This document shows positions 1-7,996 of a stretch of DNA of 64,000 nt, in pieces. The position numbers were made by a program, and so were the translations under genes. The DNA lies in the NCBI RefSeq assembly GCF_026072635.1, contig NZ_AP023081.1, forward strand, positions 1,572,501-1,636,500, in the 5' to 3' direction. This DNA is from Pseudomonas solani (GTDB lineage: Bacteria; Pseudomonadota; Gammaproteobacteria; Pseudomonadales; Pseudomonadaceae). The first letter of the stretch is position 1. Every line of letters starts with the position of its first letter. The notes under the pieces were generated by a model. It was not told the DNA's origin and did not search any database. It worked only from the letters and a program-made list of their open reading frames with translations.

Positions 1-388
1 GCAAATAGTCGCTGATGTACGCGACCATCCCGGCATCCTTGAGGATGCCCGGGTACTTACTGAAGATCGGGCTTGCGGCCGGGTCTTCGATATCGGCCTC
101 GATGGCCATCATCCCTTCGCGGCGGCTCTTGTTGAGAATCTCGTAGAGCAGGCGCAGCACTTCCAGATAGAAGGCATGGGTGAAGCGCGAGCCGAACATC
201 TTCAGCGACTTTTTCAGCACATGCATGAAGGTGCTGCCCGGGTTGGCCTGGAGGAAGGCCCCGAGCGCCGCGCCACCGATGATCAACACCTCGAAAGGCT
301 GTATCAGGGCACCGATCTTACCGTGGGAAAGGACATATCCGCCGAGAACGGTGGCGAATACGACGATGATGCCGATTATTTTTGCCAT
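1..388 (-). CDS. motA: Flagellar motor stator protein MotA (N-terminal part; runs off the window)
   Basis: MotA forms, with MotB, the ion-conducting stator of the flagellar motor in the inner membrane. Only the first 129 codons are here; the gene continues beyond base 1. Translation from the ATG at 388 begins MAKIIGIIVVFATVLGGYVL and shows a first membrane helix (about residues 3-20), then a second hydrophobic stretch (about 27-46, EVLIIGGAALGAFLQANPG), followed by a charged cytoplasmic part ending in KYPGILKDAGMVAYISDYL. This is the usual start of the long (about 280 residue) MotA family. Upstream on the same strand lies a sigma-28-like promoter (440-466), fitting late flagellar expression. 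The neighbour at 504 is divergent. Identification is firm; the C-terminal half cannot be judged. Confidence 0.93.
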   Translation of the reverse strand, partial: MAKIIGIIVVFATVLGGYVLSHGKIGALIQPFEVLIIGGAALGAFLQANPGSTFMHVLKKSLKMFGSRFTHAFYLEVLRLLYEILNKSRREGMMAIEADIEDPAASPIFSKYPGILKDAGMVAYISDYL

Positions 389-439
389 AAAGTGAGACTT
401 GAAGGGTCAGTAATAGGGTTATGAAAACAACCCTTCTAA

Positions 440-466
440 TTATCGGAACTTATGCGCCAGACTATA
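440..466 (-). promoter_or_regulatory. Sigma-28 (FliA)-type promoter for motA
   Basis: Read on the minus strand the sequence is TATA, 15 bases, TCCGATAA. The flagellar sigma-28 consensus is TAAA-N15-GCCGATAA, so the spacing is exact, the -10 element matches 7 of 8 and the -35 element 3 of 4. It lies about 50 bp upstream of the motA ATG. Motility genes such as motA belong to the FliA class in other bacteria. The assignment rests on motif match and position only. Confidence 0.6.
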
Positions 467-503
467 GCCAGTTAAGGCGAAAAGCCAGTTTGGCTCAAAC
501 CTC

Positions 504-2026
504 ATGAAGACGCAGATGCCCCCACCCAGCAGCCTCGACGCCTGGATCAAACAACTCGACGGCGTCCGCCTCCCGATTCCGGCGGAAAGCCATGAACGGG
601 TGCGCCGCGCCCTGGGCGACAGCCGCCGTTCGATGCGCGAGATCGCTGACCTGATTCAGGATAGTCCCGGCCTGGCACTGAGCATCATGCGTGAGGCCAA
701 CCGCGCCGGTTCCTCCCTCGACAGCCCGGCGGAAAGCCTGGAAGTGGCCCTCACGCGCCTCGGTCTGAAGCGATCAGAAGAGCTGCTCAACCGCCTGCCA
801 GCCGTCAACGAAACCGATATCCCCCTGGCACTGCGCCAACTGCAACTGATCAGCCAGCACGCCTCGCAACAGGCCAGCGGCCTGTTCGCCGCCCGCCTGG
901 CGCGCCTGTGGCAGGAAATCCACTGGAACAGCCTGCTGTTCCTGTCCCCGCTCTGGCCGTTGCTGGCCCTGCACCCGCAGCTCTTCGCCGCCTGGGAAAC
1001 CCGCGTCATCGTCCGTGGCGAGCCGGCGCGCAAGGTGGAACTCGAACTGCTCGGCGTGCCACTGCTGCGCCTGTGCCAGGCCCTGGCCGAGCACTGGAAG
1101 CTGCCGGACTGGATCACCTACGGCTACCGCCTGCTCAACGCCGACCGGCGCATGCTGGTGAAGGCCCTGCACATCGCCCGTGACAACGAGCACCCCCTGC
1201 ACCAGCAACAGATGCTCGATGCCGACCCGGCCCTGCGCCGCTGGCTCACCCAGCCGGGCAACACGGTATTGCTGGCCAACGGATTGGCGGTGTCCGCCCA
1301 CGACTCCTGGGCCTGCGACCACAGCCTGCGCTGGCAGCGCCTCACCGGCCTCTACATGCAACTGCCGCTGACCGAGCTGCAGCAACTCATCCACCAGCAC
1401 GCTGCCGACAGCGCCCGCAAGCACGCGCGCAGTGACCTCTGGCATCCGGCCCAGGCGTTGATCTGGCCCTGGGATTGCAGCCGCTGGCCGACCGAGGAAG
1501 TGAAGCCGACCCCGCCCCCGCCGCCGCACTCAGCGAATGGCGCCAGCATTGTGGTCAGTTGCTGAAGGAGCCTAGCCCCTTCGCCAACATCGTCCAGCTC
1601 ACCGGCTGTGCCCGCGACGCCCTCACGGCCTGCGGCATGCGCCGCTGCCTGATCCTGCTCACCGATCGCACCCAGAGCCGGCTGGCGGTGCAGCAAAGCG
1701 CCGGGCTGCCCAGGGAAGCCGCCGGCCTGCAACTGGACCCGACCCAGAGCCAGGTGCTGCGCCGTCTGCTCGCGCAACCCGGCCAGCTGCGTCTAACGCC
1801 GGAGAACGCCGCACAGTACTCCGCGCTGATCCCCGGCAACCTCAAGGCACTGTTCCCGGCCGACCACGTGCTGCTGCGCTCCATCCCTGCCAACGGTCGC
1901 GTCGCCCTGCTGCTGATCGCCGACCAGGGCGGCCAGCCCTTCGCCGACGTCAGCCTCCAGGCCTTCGGAAAGACCGTGCAATGCATCGAGCGCGCCCTGG
2001 CCAGCTTTGCTACGCGCGGGCGCTGA
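504..2026 (+). pseudogene. HDOD-domain signalling protein, broken by an apparent one-base frameshift
   Basis: The first frame (504-1565) encodes an HDOD-type domain (about residues 15-230, with the typical stretch IADLIQDSPGLALSIMREAN), continues to DLWHPAQALIWPWD and then degenerates into a proline-rich tail before a stop at 1565. A second frame (open from before 1475 to 2026) carries LSEWRQHCGQLLKEPSPFAN and about 150 further residues that look like a GAF-like sensory tail. Joining the frames needs one extra base between about 1470 and 1540, where the tract C4-G-C5 lies at 1510-1519. The corrected protein would have about 507 residues, about what I remember for the PAO1 gene at this place between motA and rhdA. 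HDOD proteins are non-catalytic relatives of HD phosphohydrolases used in signalling. It may be a real mutation, an assembly error or, less likely, programmed frameshifting. Confidence 0.75.
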
Positions 2027-2072
2027 CCTTTCCGCTACAATCCGCCTCTTTCATTCTCTTCCGGAGTGTTCA

Positions 2073-2888
2073 ATGTCCGCCTTTTCCGGCCTGCCACTGG
2101 TGATCGAACCGGCCGACCTGGCAGCTCGACTCGATGCGCCCGACCTGATCCTGGTGGACCTGACCAGCGCCGCGCGCTACGCCGAAGGCCACATTCCCGG
2201 CGCCCGCTTCGTCGACCCCAAGCGCACCCAGCTCGGCCAGGCCCCGGCCCCCGGCCTGCTGCCCGCCAAGGCGGACCTCGAAACCCTGTTCGGCGAACTG
2301 GGCCAGCGCAGCGACGCCACCTATGTGGTCTATGACGACGAGGGCGGTGGCTGGGCCGGGCGCTTCATCTGGCTGCTGGATGTGATCGGCCACGGCCGCT
2401 ACCACTACCTGAACGGCGGCCTGCACGCCTGGCTGGCCGATGGCCGCGCCACCTCGACCGAAACTCCGGCCCCGGCCGGCGGCCCGCTGCCGCTGGTGAT
2501 CCACGACGAGCCCACAGCCACCCGCGAGTACCTGCAGAGTCGCCTCGGTGCCGCCGACCTGGCCATCTGGGACGCACGCGGCCCCGGCGAATACGCCGGC
2601 ACCAAGGTGCTGGCGGCCAAGGGTGGACACATCCCCGGCGCGGTGAACTTCGAATGGACCGCCGGCATGGACCCTCAGCGCGCATTGCGCATCCGTGAAG
2701 ACATCGCCGAGATCCTGCAATCGCTCGGTATCACCCCGGACAAGGAAATCGTCACCCACTGCCAGACCCACCACCGCTCCGGCTTCACCTACCTGGTGGC
2801 CAAGGCGCTGGGCTACCCCCGCGTTAAGGGCTACGCCGGCTCCTGGTCGGAGTGGGGCAACCACCCGGATACCCCTGTCGAGGCCTGA
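2073..2888 (+). CDS. rhdA: Thiosulfate:cyanide sulfurtransferase (rhodanese)
   Basis: Transfers sulfane sulfur from thiosulfate to thiophilic acceptors such as cyanide, in the cytoplasm. The start was set at the ATG at 2073 (MSAFSGLPLV), preceded by GGAG at 2062-2065; an earlier in-frame start lacks homologous character. The product has 271 residues, the size of Azotobacter vinelandii RhdA. It has two rhodanese repeats: an inactive N-terminal one (about 10-130) and a catalytic one (about 150-270) with the active-site loop CQTHHR starting at Cys230, the same residue number as in A. vinelandii. The second repeat also shows WDARGPGEY and GHIPGAVNFEW. psd follows after 24 bases, so the two are probably co-transcribed. 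Confidence 0.95.
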   Translation: MSAFSGLPLVIEPADLAARLDAPDLILVDLTSAARYAEGHIPGARFVDPKRTQLGQAPAPGLLPAKADLETLFGELGQRSDATYVVYDDEGGGWAGRFIWLLDVIGHGRYHYLNGGLHAWLADGRATSTETPAPAGGPLPLVIHDEPTATREYLQSRLGAADLAIWDARGPGEYAGTKVLAAKGGHIPGAVNFEWTAGMDPQRALRIREDIAEILQSLGITPDKEIVTHCQTHHRSGFTYLVAKALGYPRVKGYAGSWSEWGNHPDTPVEA

Positions 2889-2912
2889 GCCTCCGGTAAA
2901 CAAGGAACACCC

Positions 2913-3776
2913 ATGAAAGAACGCCTGTTCATCATCAGCCAATACCTGCTGCCCCATCACCTGCTCTCGCGCCTGGCCGGCTGCGTGGCAGAGTGCCGCG
3001 TGCGCTGGTTCAAGAACGCCTTCACCGCCTGGTTCGCCCGCCGCTACCAGGTGAACATGAGTGAAGCCCTGGTCGAAGACCTCACCGCCTACGAACACTT
3101 CAACGCTTTCTTCACCCGCGCCCTGAAAGAGGGCGCGCGCCCGCTCGACCCGACGCCCGGCGCCATCCTCTGCCCGGCCGACGGTGCGGTCAGCCAGCTC
3201 GGCCCCATCGAGCACGGCCGTATCTTCCAGGCCAAGGGCCACAGCTTCAGCGTGCTGGAGTTGTTGGGCGGTGACGCCGAGCGCGCCGCGCCCTTCATGG
3301 GCGGTGACTTCGCCACCATCTACCTGTCGCCTCGCGACTACCACCGTGTGCACGCCCCCCTGGGCGGCACCCTGCGTGAAATGGTCTACGTGCCCGGCCG
3401 CCTGTTCTCGGTGAACCAGAGCACCGCCGAGAACGTGCCCGAACTCTTCGCCCGCAACGAACGCGTGGTCTGCCTGTTCGACACCGAGCGTGGCCCAATG
3501 GCCGTGGTGCTGGTGGGTGCGATGATCGTCGCCTCCATCGAGACCGTCTGGGCTGGCCTGGTAACGCCCCCCAAGCGCGAGCTGAAGACCTTCCGCTACG
3601 ACGAAGCCGCACGTGCGCCGATCAGCCTGGAGAAGGGCGCCGAGCTGGGCCGCTTCAAGCTGGGCTCCACCGCCATCGTGCTCTTCGGCCCGCAGCAGAT
3701 CCGCTGGGCCGAAGGCCTCGCCGCCGGCAGCGCGGTGAGCATGGGCGAACTGCTGGCACAGCCCGCGCAGGCCTGA
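2913..3776 (+). CDS. psd: Phosphatidylserine decarboxylase proenzyme
   Basis: Makes phosphatidylethanolamine from phosphatidylserine at the inner membrane. The 287-residue proenzyme has the self-cleavage motif LGST at residues 250-253. The serine (252) becomes the N-terminal pyruvoyl group of the small alpha subunit after autoproteolysis. The presumed autocleavage triad is complete: Asp90 in CPADG, His147 in YHRVHAP, Ser252. Length fits the proteobacterial short Psd group. The start has AAGGA six bases upstream and follows rhdA closely, so an rhdA-psd operon is likely, as in P. aeruginosa. The next gene starts 200 bases downstream. Confidence 0.97.
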   Translation: MKERLFIISQYLLPHHLLSRLAGCVAECRVRWFKNAFTAWFARRYQVNMSEALVEDLTAYEHFNAFFTRALKEGARPLDPTPGAILCPADGAVSQLGPIEHGRIFQAKGHSFSVLELLGGDAERAAPFMGGDFATIYLSPRDYHRVHAPLGGTLREMVYVPGRLFSVNQSTAENVPELFARNERVVCLFDTERGPMAVVLVGAMIVASIETVWAGLVTPPKRELKTFRYDEAARAPISLEKGAELGRFKLGSTAIVLFGPQQIRWAEGLAAGSAVSMGELLAQPAQA

Positions 3777-3977
3777 TAAACCGGGCGGGCCGGGTTGAAC
3801 GCAAGGCTGCGACCGAATGTCCAACCTTGCAGTGCAGCCGCCCGGCTCGCCGTCCATTCCGTAGCAGCACTTTGCCATACCAACCCCGCGATGGGCTGCG
3901 GGCCGCAAGGGATGCTGCTAGAGTGCGAGTGAAATTTCCGCACGTCTTGCCCGCTGCAGTTGGAGTATTCGAGCTAC

Positions 3978-5801
3978 ATGGACAAACAGAGTCCCCACCT
4001 GTTATTGCGTGTTCCTACTCCGAACAAGCAGAGCCTGTCCTTCTGCGATGCCTCCCCGCGTGATCTGAAACGCTGGATTTCCGGACTGCCCAAGGCCAAC
4101 CTCGGCGAGACCGCGCGCCAGCTCTACCAGGCCCTCGTGGAGCTCAACCAGCTCGTCACCGCCAGTGAAAACCGCCTGCAGTTGCTCGAACTGCTGCGCC
4201 CCGAGGTCTACTACGTCTGCCAGCACCTGGAGCGTCACTTCCTCAACCAGGCCATAGTCCTCGACGAGCGCCCGCGCAAGGTCGCCAACCTCTGCCAGGC
4301 CCTGCAGAACCACCTGGCCATCGGCTACAAGCAGATCGTTGCCCAGGAATCGTCGCGCCAGTCCAAGGAAGGCGCGCAACTGCTGACCATCGCCCTGCAG
4401 CGGGCCATGCACAGCCTCAACGGTGCACTGATCCGCGCCAGCCAGCTCTACTGCCCCGTGCCCGAAGGCCTGTGGCTGGAGCTGCATCAGCTCTACCAGA
4501 TTGCCGTCTCCCGCCAAGTCCAGCGCGCCATCATCCGCGACAACCTGGCCCGTCACACCGAAGGCCTGAGCGTCGAGCAGACCTACCTCGTGGCCCTGCT
4601 GCTGGGCTGCTCGCGCTGCAACCAGATGCGCCAGAACAACATCGCCCGTCTTGCCGAAGTACTGGAGCCCTGGAGTGGCCTGGTAAGGCTTCAGCGCGGC
4701 AACGAACCGACCACGCTGTTCGCCATCGCCACCCAGGTGGACGGCCCGCCGCGCTACAAGTCGCTGTTCCAGGACAGCGAACTGCCCAATCTGCTGGGCA
4801 TCGATCCGCTGCCCCTGGTGGACGCGATCAAGGAATACCTGCTGCTGCCCAACGAAAGCCGTGACAAGGCCCGCCTGCAGGTTCCCGAAGGCATCACCCT
4901 GGACCTGCTGCAGCACCTCAGCTCCGCCTGGGGCGACATTTCCGAGCGCACCTTCCAGCGCAACCCGGGCCGCGGCACCCTGACCCTGTGCATCGGCATG
5001 AGCGCCCTGCACTTCTTCATCTCCGGCAGCAAGCCGTTCAGCGAAATCCTCAAGCTCCCGGTCGAAGTCGGCCAGGCCGTGTTCAAGCCGATCAACAAGG
5101 ACGAGGGCGATATCTGGGGCAACGCCTTCGACGCCCAACCCAACCAGAACTGGGAAGCCGGCCTGCCCTACGAAGAGATCCAGTACAGCAAGCCCGTGGT
5201 CAGCGGCGACACCTCGCCGCAACACGCCGCCGCAGCCCCCAGCGCAGAGAGCTACCCGACCTTCGCCCTGACCATCGTCAACCACAGCCCGGGCGGTTAC
5301 TGCCTGAGCTGGCCCAAGGAAGTCCCCAGCCAGCTGCAGGCCGGCGAGCTCCTGGGTGTGCAGGACGCCCCCGGCCAGGGCTGGAGCGTTGCCGTGGTGC
5401 GCTGGATCCGCCAGGTCCGCGGTGGCGGCACGCAGATGGGTATCGAACTGATCGCCCCCCACGCCCAGGCCTGCGGCCTGCAGCTGTTGCGCAAGGCCGA
5501 CCAGCACAGCCATTACCTGCGCGCCCTGCTGCTGCCGGAAATCAGCGCCATCTCGCGCCCGGCCACCCTGATCACCCCGCGCCTGCCCTTCCAGGAGGGC
5601 AACAAGGTACAGATCAACATTCAGGGCAAGGAGCGTCGCGCGGTACTCACCAGCCGTCAGACCACCACCGGCAGTTTCAACCAGTTCGAATACCGCGCCT
5701 TCGAGCAGGAAAGCGAGAATCCCGGGAAGCCCGTCACAGCTTCCAGCGAGCAAAGCGCTGCGGGGGAGGAAGATTTTGACTCCCTCTGGAAGTCGCTGTA
5801 G
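3978..5801 (+). CDS. fimW: FimW-type c-di-GMP effector for surface attachment
   Basis: In P. aeruginosa the gene directly before fimX (PA4958) encodes FimW, a c-di-GMP effector reported to support type IV pilus function and early surface adhesion. This 607-residue product has the same position and begins MDKQSPHLLLRVPTPNKQ. Residues 1-400 are mostly helical and unassigned. About residues 420-500 resemble a PilZ domain: NHSPGG from Asn435 fits the D/N-x-S-x-x-G signature and TQMGIEL fits its last strand, but I see no RxxxR motif 20-30 residues before it. A second beta-rich segment follows to the C terminus. I chose ATG 3978 (GGAG 12 bases upstream) over an in-frame TTG at 3960. Symbol assigned by synteny and from memory of the literature. 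Confidence 0.75.
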   Translation: MDKQSPHLLLRVPTPNKQSLSFCDASPRDLKRWISGLPKANLGETARQLYQALVELNQLVTASENRLQLLELLRPEVYYVCQHLERHFLNQAIVLDERPRKVANLCQALQNHLAIGYKQIVAQESSRQSKEGAQLLTIALQRAMHSLNGALIRASQLYCPVPEGLWLELHQLYQIAVSRQVQRAIIRDNLARHTEGLSVEQTYLVALLLGCSRCNQMRQNNIARLAEVLEPWSGLVRLQRGNEPTTLFAIATQVDGPPRYKSLFQDSELPNLLGIDPLPLVDAIKEYLLLPNESRDKARLQVPEGITLDLLQHLSSAWGDISERTFQRNPGRGTLTLCIGMSALHFFISGSKPFSEILKLPVEVGQAVFKPINKDEGDIWGNAFDAQPNQNWEAGLPYEEIQYSKPVVSGDTSPQHAAAAPSAESYPTFALTIVNHSPGGYCLSWPKEVPSQLQAGELLGVQDAPGQGWSVAVVRWIRQVRGGGTQMGIELIAPHAQACGLQLLRKADQHSHYLRALLLPEISAISRPATLITPRLPFQEGNKVQINIQGKERRAVLTSRQTTTGSFNQFEYRAFEQESENPGKPVTASSEQSAAGEEDFDSLWKSL

Positions 5802-5864
5802 ATTCCCGTGCCATCACCATTTGTCGCCTATTAGCGCCCGTTCGGCGCGGTCTAAGCACACGCC

Positions 5865-7934
5865 ATGGCAATCGAAAAGAAAACCATCCGTCTGCTGATC
5901 CTGGAAGACTCGCAGAACGAAGCCGAGCGCCTGGTCAGCCTGTTTCGCAACTCGGGTCGCGCGACCCGGGTGCATCGCCTGGTCTCCAGCGATGACCTCG
6001 CCGAGGTCCTCCAGCAGAGCTGGGACCTGCTCATCGCCGCCCCCGAGAGTGACAACCTCTCCCCTGGCGAAGCCCTCAACGCCATCCGCCGTCAGGCCAA
6101 GGACATTCCCTTCATCCAGTTGGTGACGGAGAACGACTCGGACCTGATCACCGAGGCCCTGGCCCTTGGCGCCCAGGATGCCCTGCCCCAGGGCGAGGAC
6201 GAGCGCCTGGTGCTGGTCGCCAACCGCGAACTGGCCAACCTCGAAGAACGCCGCTCCCGCCGCGCAGCCGAAGTGAGCCTGCGTGAAGCGGAGAAACGCT
6301 GCCAGCTGCTGCTGGACAGCTCGGTCGACGCCATCACCTACGTCCACGACGGCATGCACATCTACGCCAACCGCGCCTATGTCGAGATGTTCGGCTACGA
6401 GGATGCGGAAGAGCTGGAAGGCATGCCGATGATCGACCTGATCGCCAATTGCGACCAGGTGGTGTTCAAGGACTTCCTCAAGAACTACCGCAGTGGCGAC
6501 GGCAGCGCCGAGTTGACCTGCTCGGGTGCCAAGGTCGACGGCCAGAGCTTCCAGGCGCGCATGAGTTTCTCCCCCGCCACCTATGACGGCGAGCCGTGCA
6601 TCCAGGTGGTGATCCGCGCGGAAACGGCCAGCGCCGAGCTGGAAGAGAAACTGCGCGAGATCAGCAGCCAGGACCTGGTCACCGGCCTGTACAACCGCAA
6701 CCACTTCAGCGAGCTGATGGACGCCGCCGCCGACCGCGCAGTGAATGCCGGCCAGCCCGCCTCCCTCGCCTACATCCGCGTCGACCGCTACTCCGGCCTG
6801 CAGGCGGACGTCGGCATCGCCGGCAGCGATCTGCTGCTCACCGACCTGGCCAACCTACTGCGCGCCCACTTCCCGGCCGACGCGCAACTGGCGCGCTTCG
6901 GTGACGACGTGTTCAGCGTGCTGCAACCGGGCATCACCCCGGAGCAGGCCCGCGAAGGCCTGGGTACGCTGCTGAAGAAGGTCGAGGGCCACCTGTTCGA
7001 CGTCAGCGGCCGCACCGTGCAGTTCAGCCTGTCCATCGGTGTCGCCGGCCTCAACGAGACCACGCCCAAGGCCCAGGAAGTGATCGATCGCGCCCATCGC
7101 TGCGCGGACGAGATCACCGACGGCAACGAAGTGCGCCTGTACAACCCGGCCAGCGAACTGGCCGCCGCCGCCAATCGCGGCAGCCTGGTGGCCATGGTCC
7201 AGCAGGCCCTGGAGAACAACAGCTTCCGCCTGCTGTTCCAGCCGATCATCAGCCTGCGCGGCGACAACTTCGAACACTACGAAGTCCTCCTGCGTCTGCT
7301 CAGCCCCCAGGGCGACGAAGTACCGCCAGCCGACTTCCTCGGCGCGGCACGGGAAGCCGGGCTGGCCGAGAAGATCGACCGCTGGGTGATCCTCAACTCC
7401 ATCAAGCTGCTGTCCGAGCACCGCTCCAAGGGCCACAGCACACGCCTGTTCGTGCACCTGTCCGGCGTCAGCCTGCAGGACCAGACCCTGCTGCCGTGGC
7501 TCAGCGTCGCCCTCAAGGCCGCACGCCTGCCGTCCGATGCGCTGATCTTCCAGTTCAGCGAGCCGGACGCCATCGCCTACCTGAAGCAGGCCAAGGCCCT
7601 GACCCAGGGCCTCGCCGAGCTGCACTGCCAGGTCGCCCTGAGCCAGTTCGGCTGCGCGCTCAACCCGTTCAACACGCTCAAGCACCTGAACATCGACTTC
7701 GTGAAGGTCGATGGCTCCTTCACCCAGGACCTGAGCAAGGCGGAAAGCCAGGAAGCGCTGAAGACTCTGCTTGCCAGCCTGCACTCCCAGGCCAAGCTGA
7801 CCATCGTGCCCTATGTCGAGAGCGCCAGTGTCCTGGCCACCCTTTGGCAGGCCGGGGTCAACTACATCCAGGGCTACTACCTGCAGGGCCCGAGCCAGTC
7901 GATGGACTACGACTTCTCGTCCGGCGACGAATAA
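5865..7934 (+). CDS. fimX: FimX: REC-PAS-degenerate GGDEF-degenerate EAL regulator of twitching motility
   Basis: FimX is a polar c-di-GMP receptor needed for type IV pilus assembly and twitching. The 689 residues (P. aeruginosa FimX about 691) show a REC-like domain (about 8-125; LLILEDSQNEAERL), a PAS domain (about 145-255; DSSVDAITYVHDGMHIYANR), a GGDEF-fold domain with the signature decayed to GDDVF at residue 346, and an EAL-fold domain in which EAL is replaced by EVL at residue 473. Both catalytic signatures are therefore degenerate, as in the known protein, which binds c-di-GMP in the EAL fold without clear cyclase activity. It follows the fimW stop by 63 bases and ends at a terminator. 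Confidence 0.95.
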   Translation: MAIEKKTIRLLILEDSQNEAERLVSLFRNSGRATRVHRLVSSDDLAEVLQQSWDLLIAAPESDNLSPGEALNAIRRQAKDIPFIQLVTENDSDLITEALALGAQDALPQGEDERLVLVANRELANLEERRSRRAAEVSLREAEKRCQLLLDSSVDAITYVHDGMHIYANRAYVEMFGYEDAEELEGMPMIDLIANCDQVVFKDFLKNYRSGDGSAELTCSGAKVDGQSFQARMSFSPATYDGEPCIQVVIRAETASAELEEKLREISSQDLVTGLYNRNHFSELMDAAADRAVNAGQPASLAYIRVDRYSGLQADVGIAGSDLLLTDLANLLRAHFPADAQLARFGDDVFSVLQPGITPEQAREGLGTLLKKVEGHLFDVSGRTVQFSLSIGVAGLNETTPKAQEVIDRAHRCADEITDGNEVRLYNPASELAAAANRGSLVAMVQQALENNSFRLLFQPIISLRGDNFEHYEVLLRLLSPQGDEVPPADFLGAAREAGLAEKIDRWVILNSIKLLSEHRSKGHSTRLFVHLSGVSLQDQTLLPWLSVALKAARLPSDALIFQFSEPDAIAYLKQAKALTQGLAELHCQVALSQFGCALNPFNTLKHLNIDFVKVDGSFTQDLSKAESQEALKTLLASLHSQAKLTIVPYVESASVLATLWQAGVNYIQGYYLQGPSQSMDYDFSSGDE

Positions 7935-7958
7935 GCCGCCTTTCCAACCGCCCAAAGA

Positions 7959-7980
7959 AAAGCCGCCCTCGGGCGGCTTT
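7959..7980. terminator. Bidirectional terminator between fimX and serB
   Basis: Perfect 10-bp arms (AAAGCCGCCC and GGGCGGCTTT) flank a two-base centre. A-rich sequence lies on one side and T-rich on the other, so it can stop transcripts of the convergent genes fimX and serB. Confidence 0.85.
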
Positions 7981-7996
7981 CTCATTTAAGCGGCAC

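Noticed and set aside
1470..1540. Programmed -1 frameshifting in the HDOD gene
   Set aside because: No heptameric slippery sequence of the known X-XXY-YYZ kind or clear downstream structure; a lost base near C-runs is simpler.
2070..3908. 612-codon open frame antisense to rhdA and psd
   Set aside because: It mirrors the GC-rich third positions of two certain genes and has no ribosome site or recognisable domain.
3777..3977. Small RNA or gene between psd and fimW
   Set aside because: No convincing reading frame, promoter-terminator pair or stable mirrored arms.
4002..5753. 583-codon open frame antisense to fimW
   Set aside because: Same shadow effect; low-complexity Ala/Gly/Leu-rich translation.
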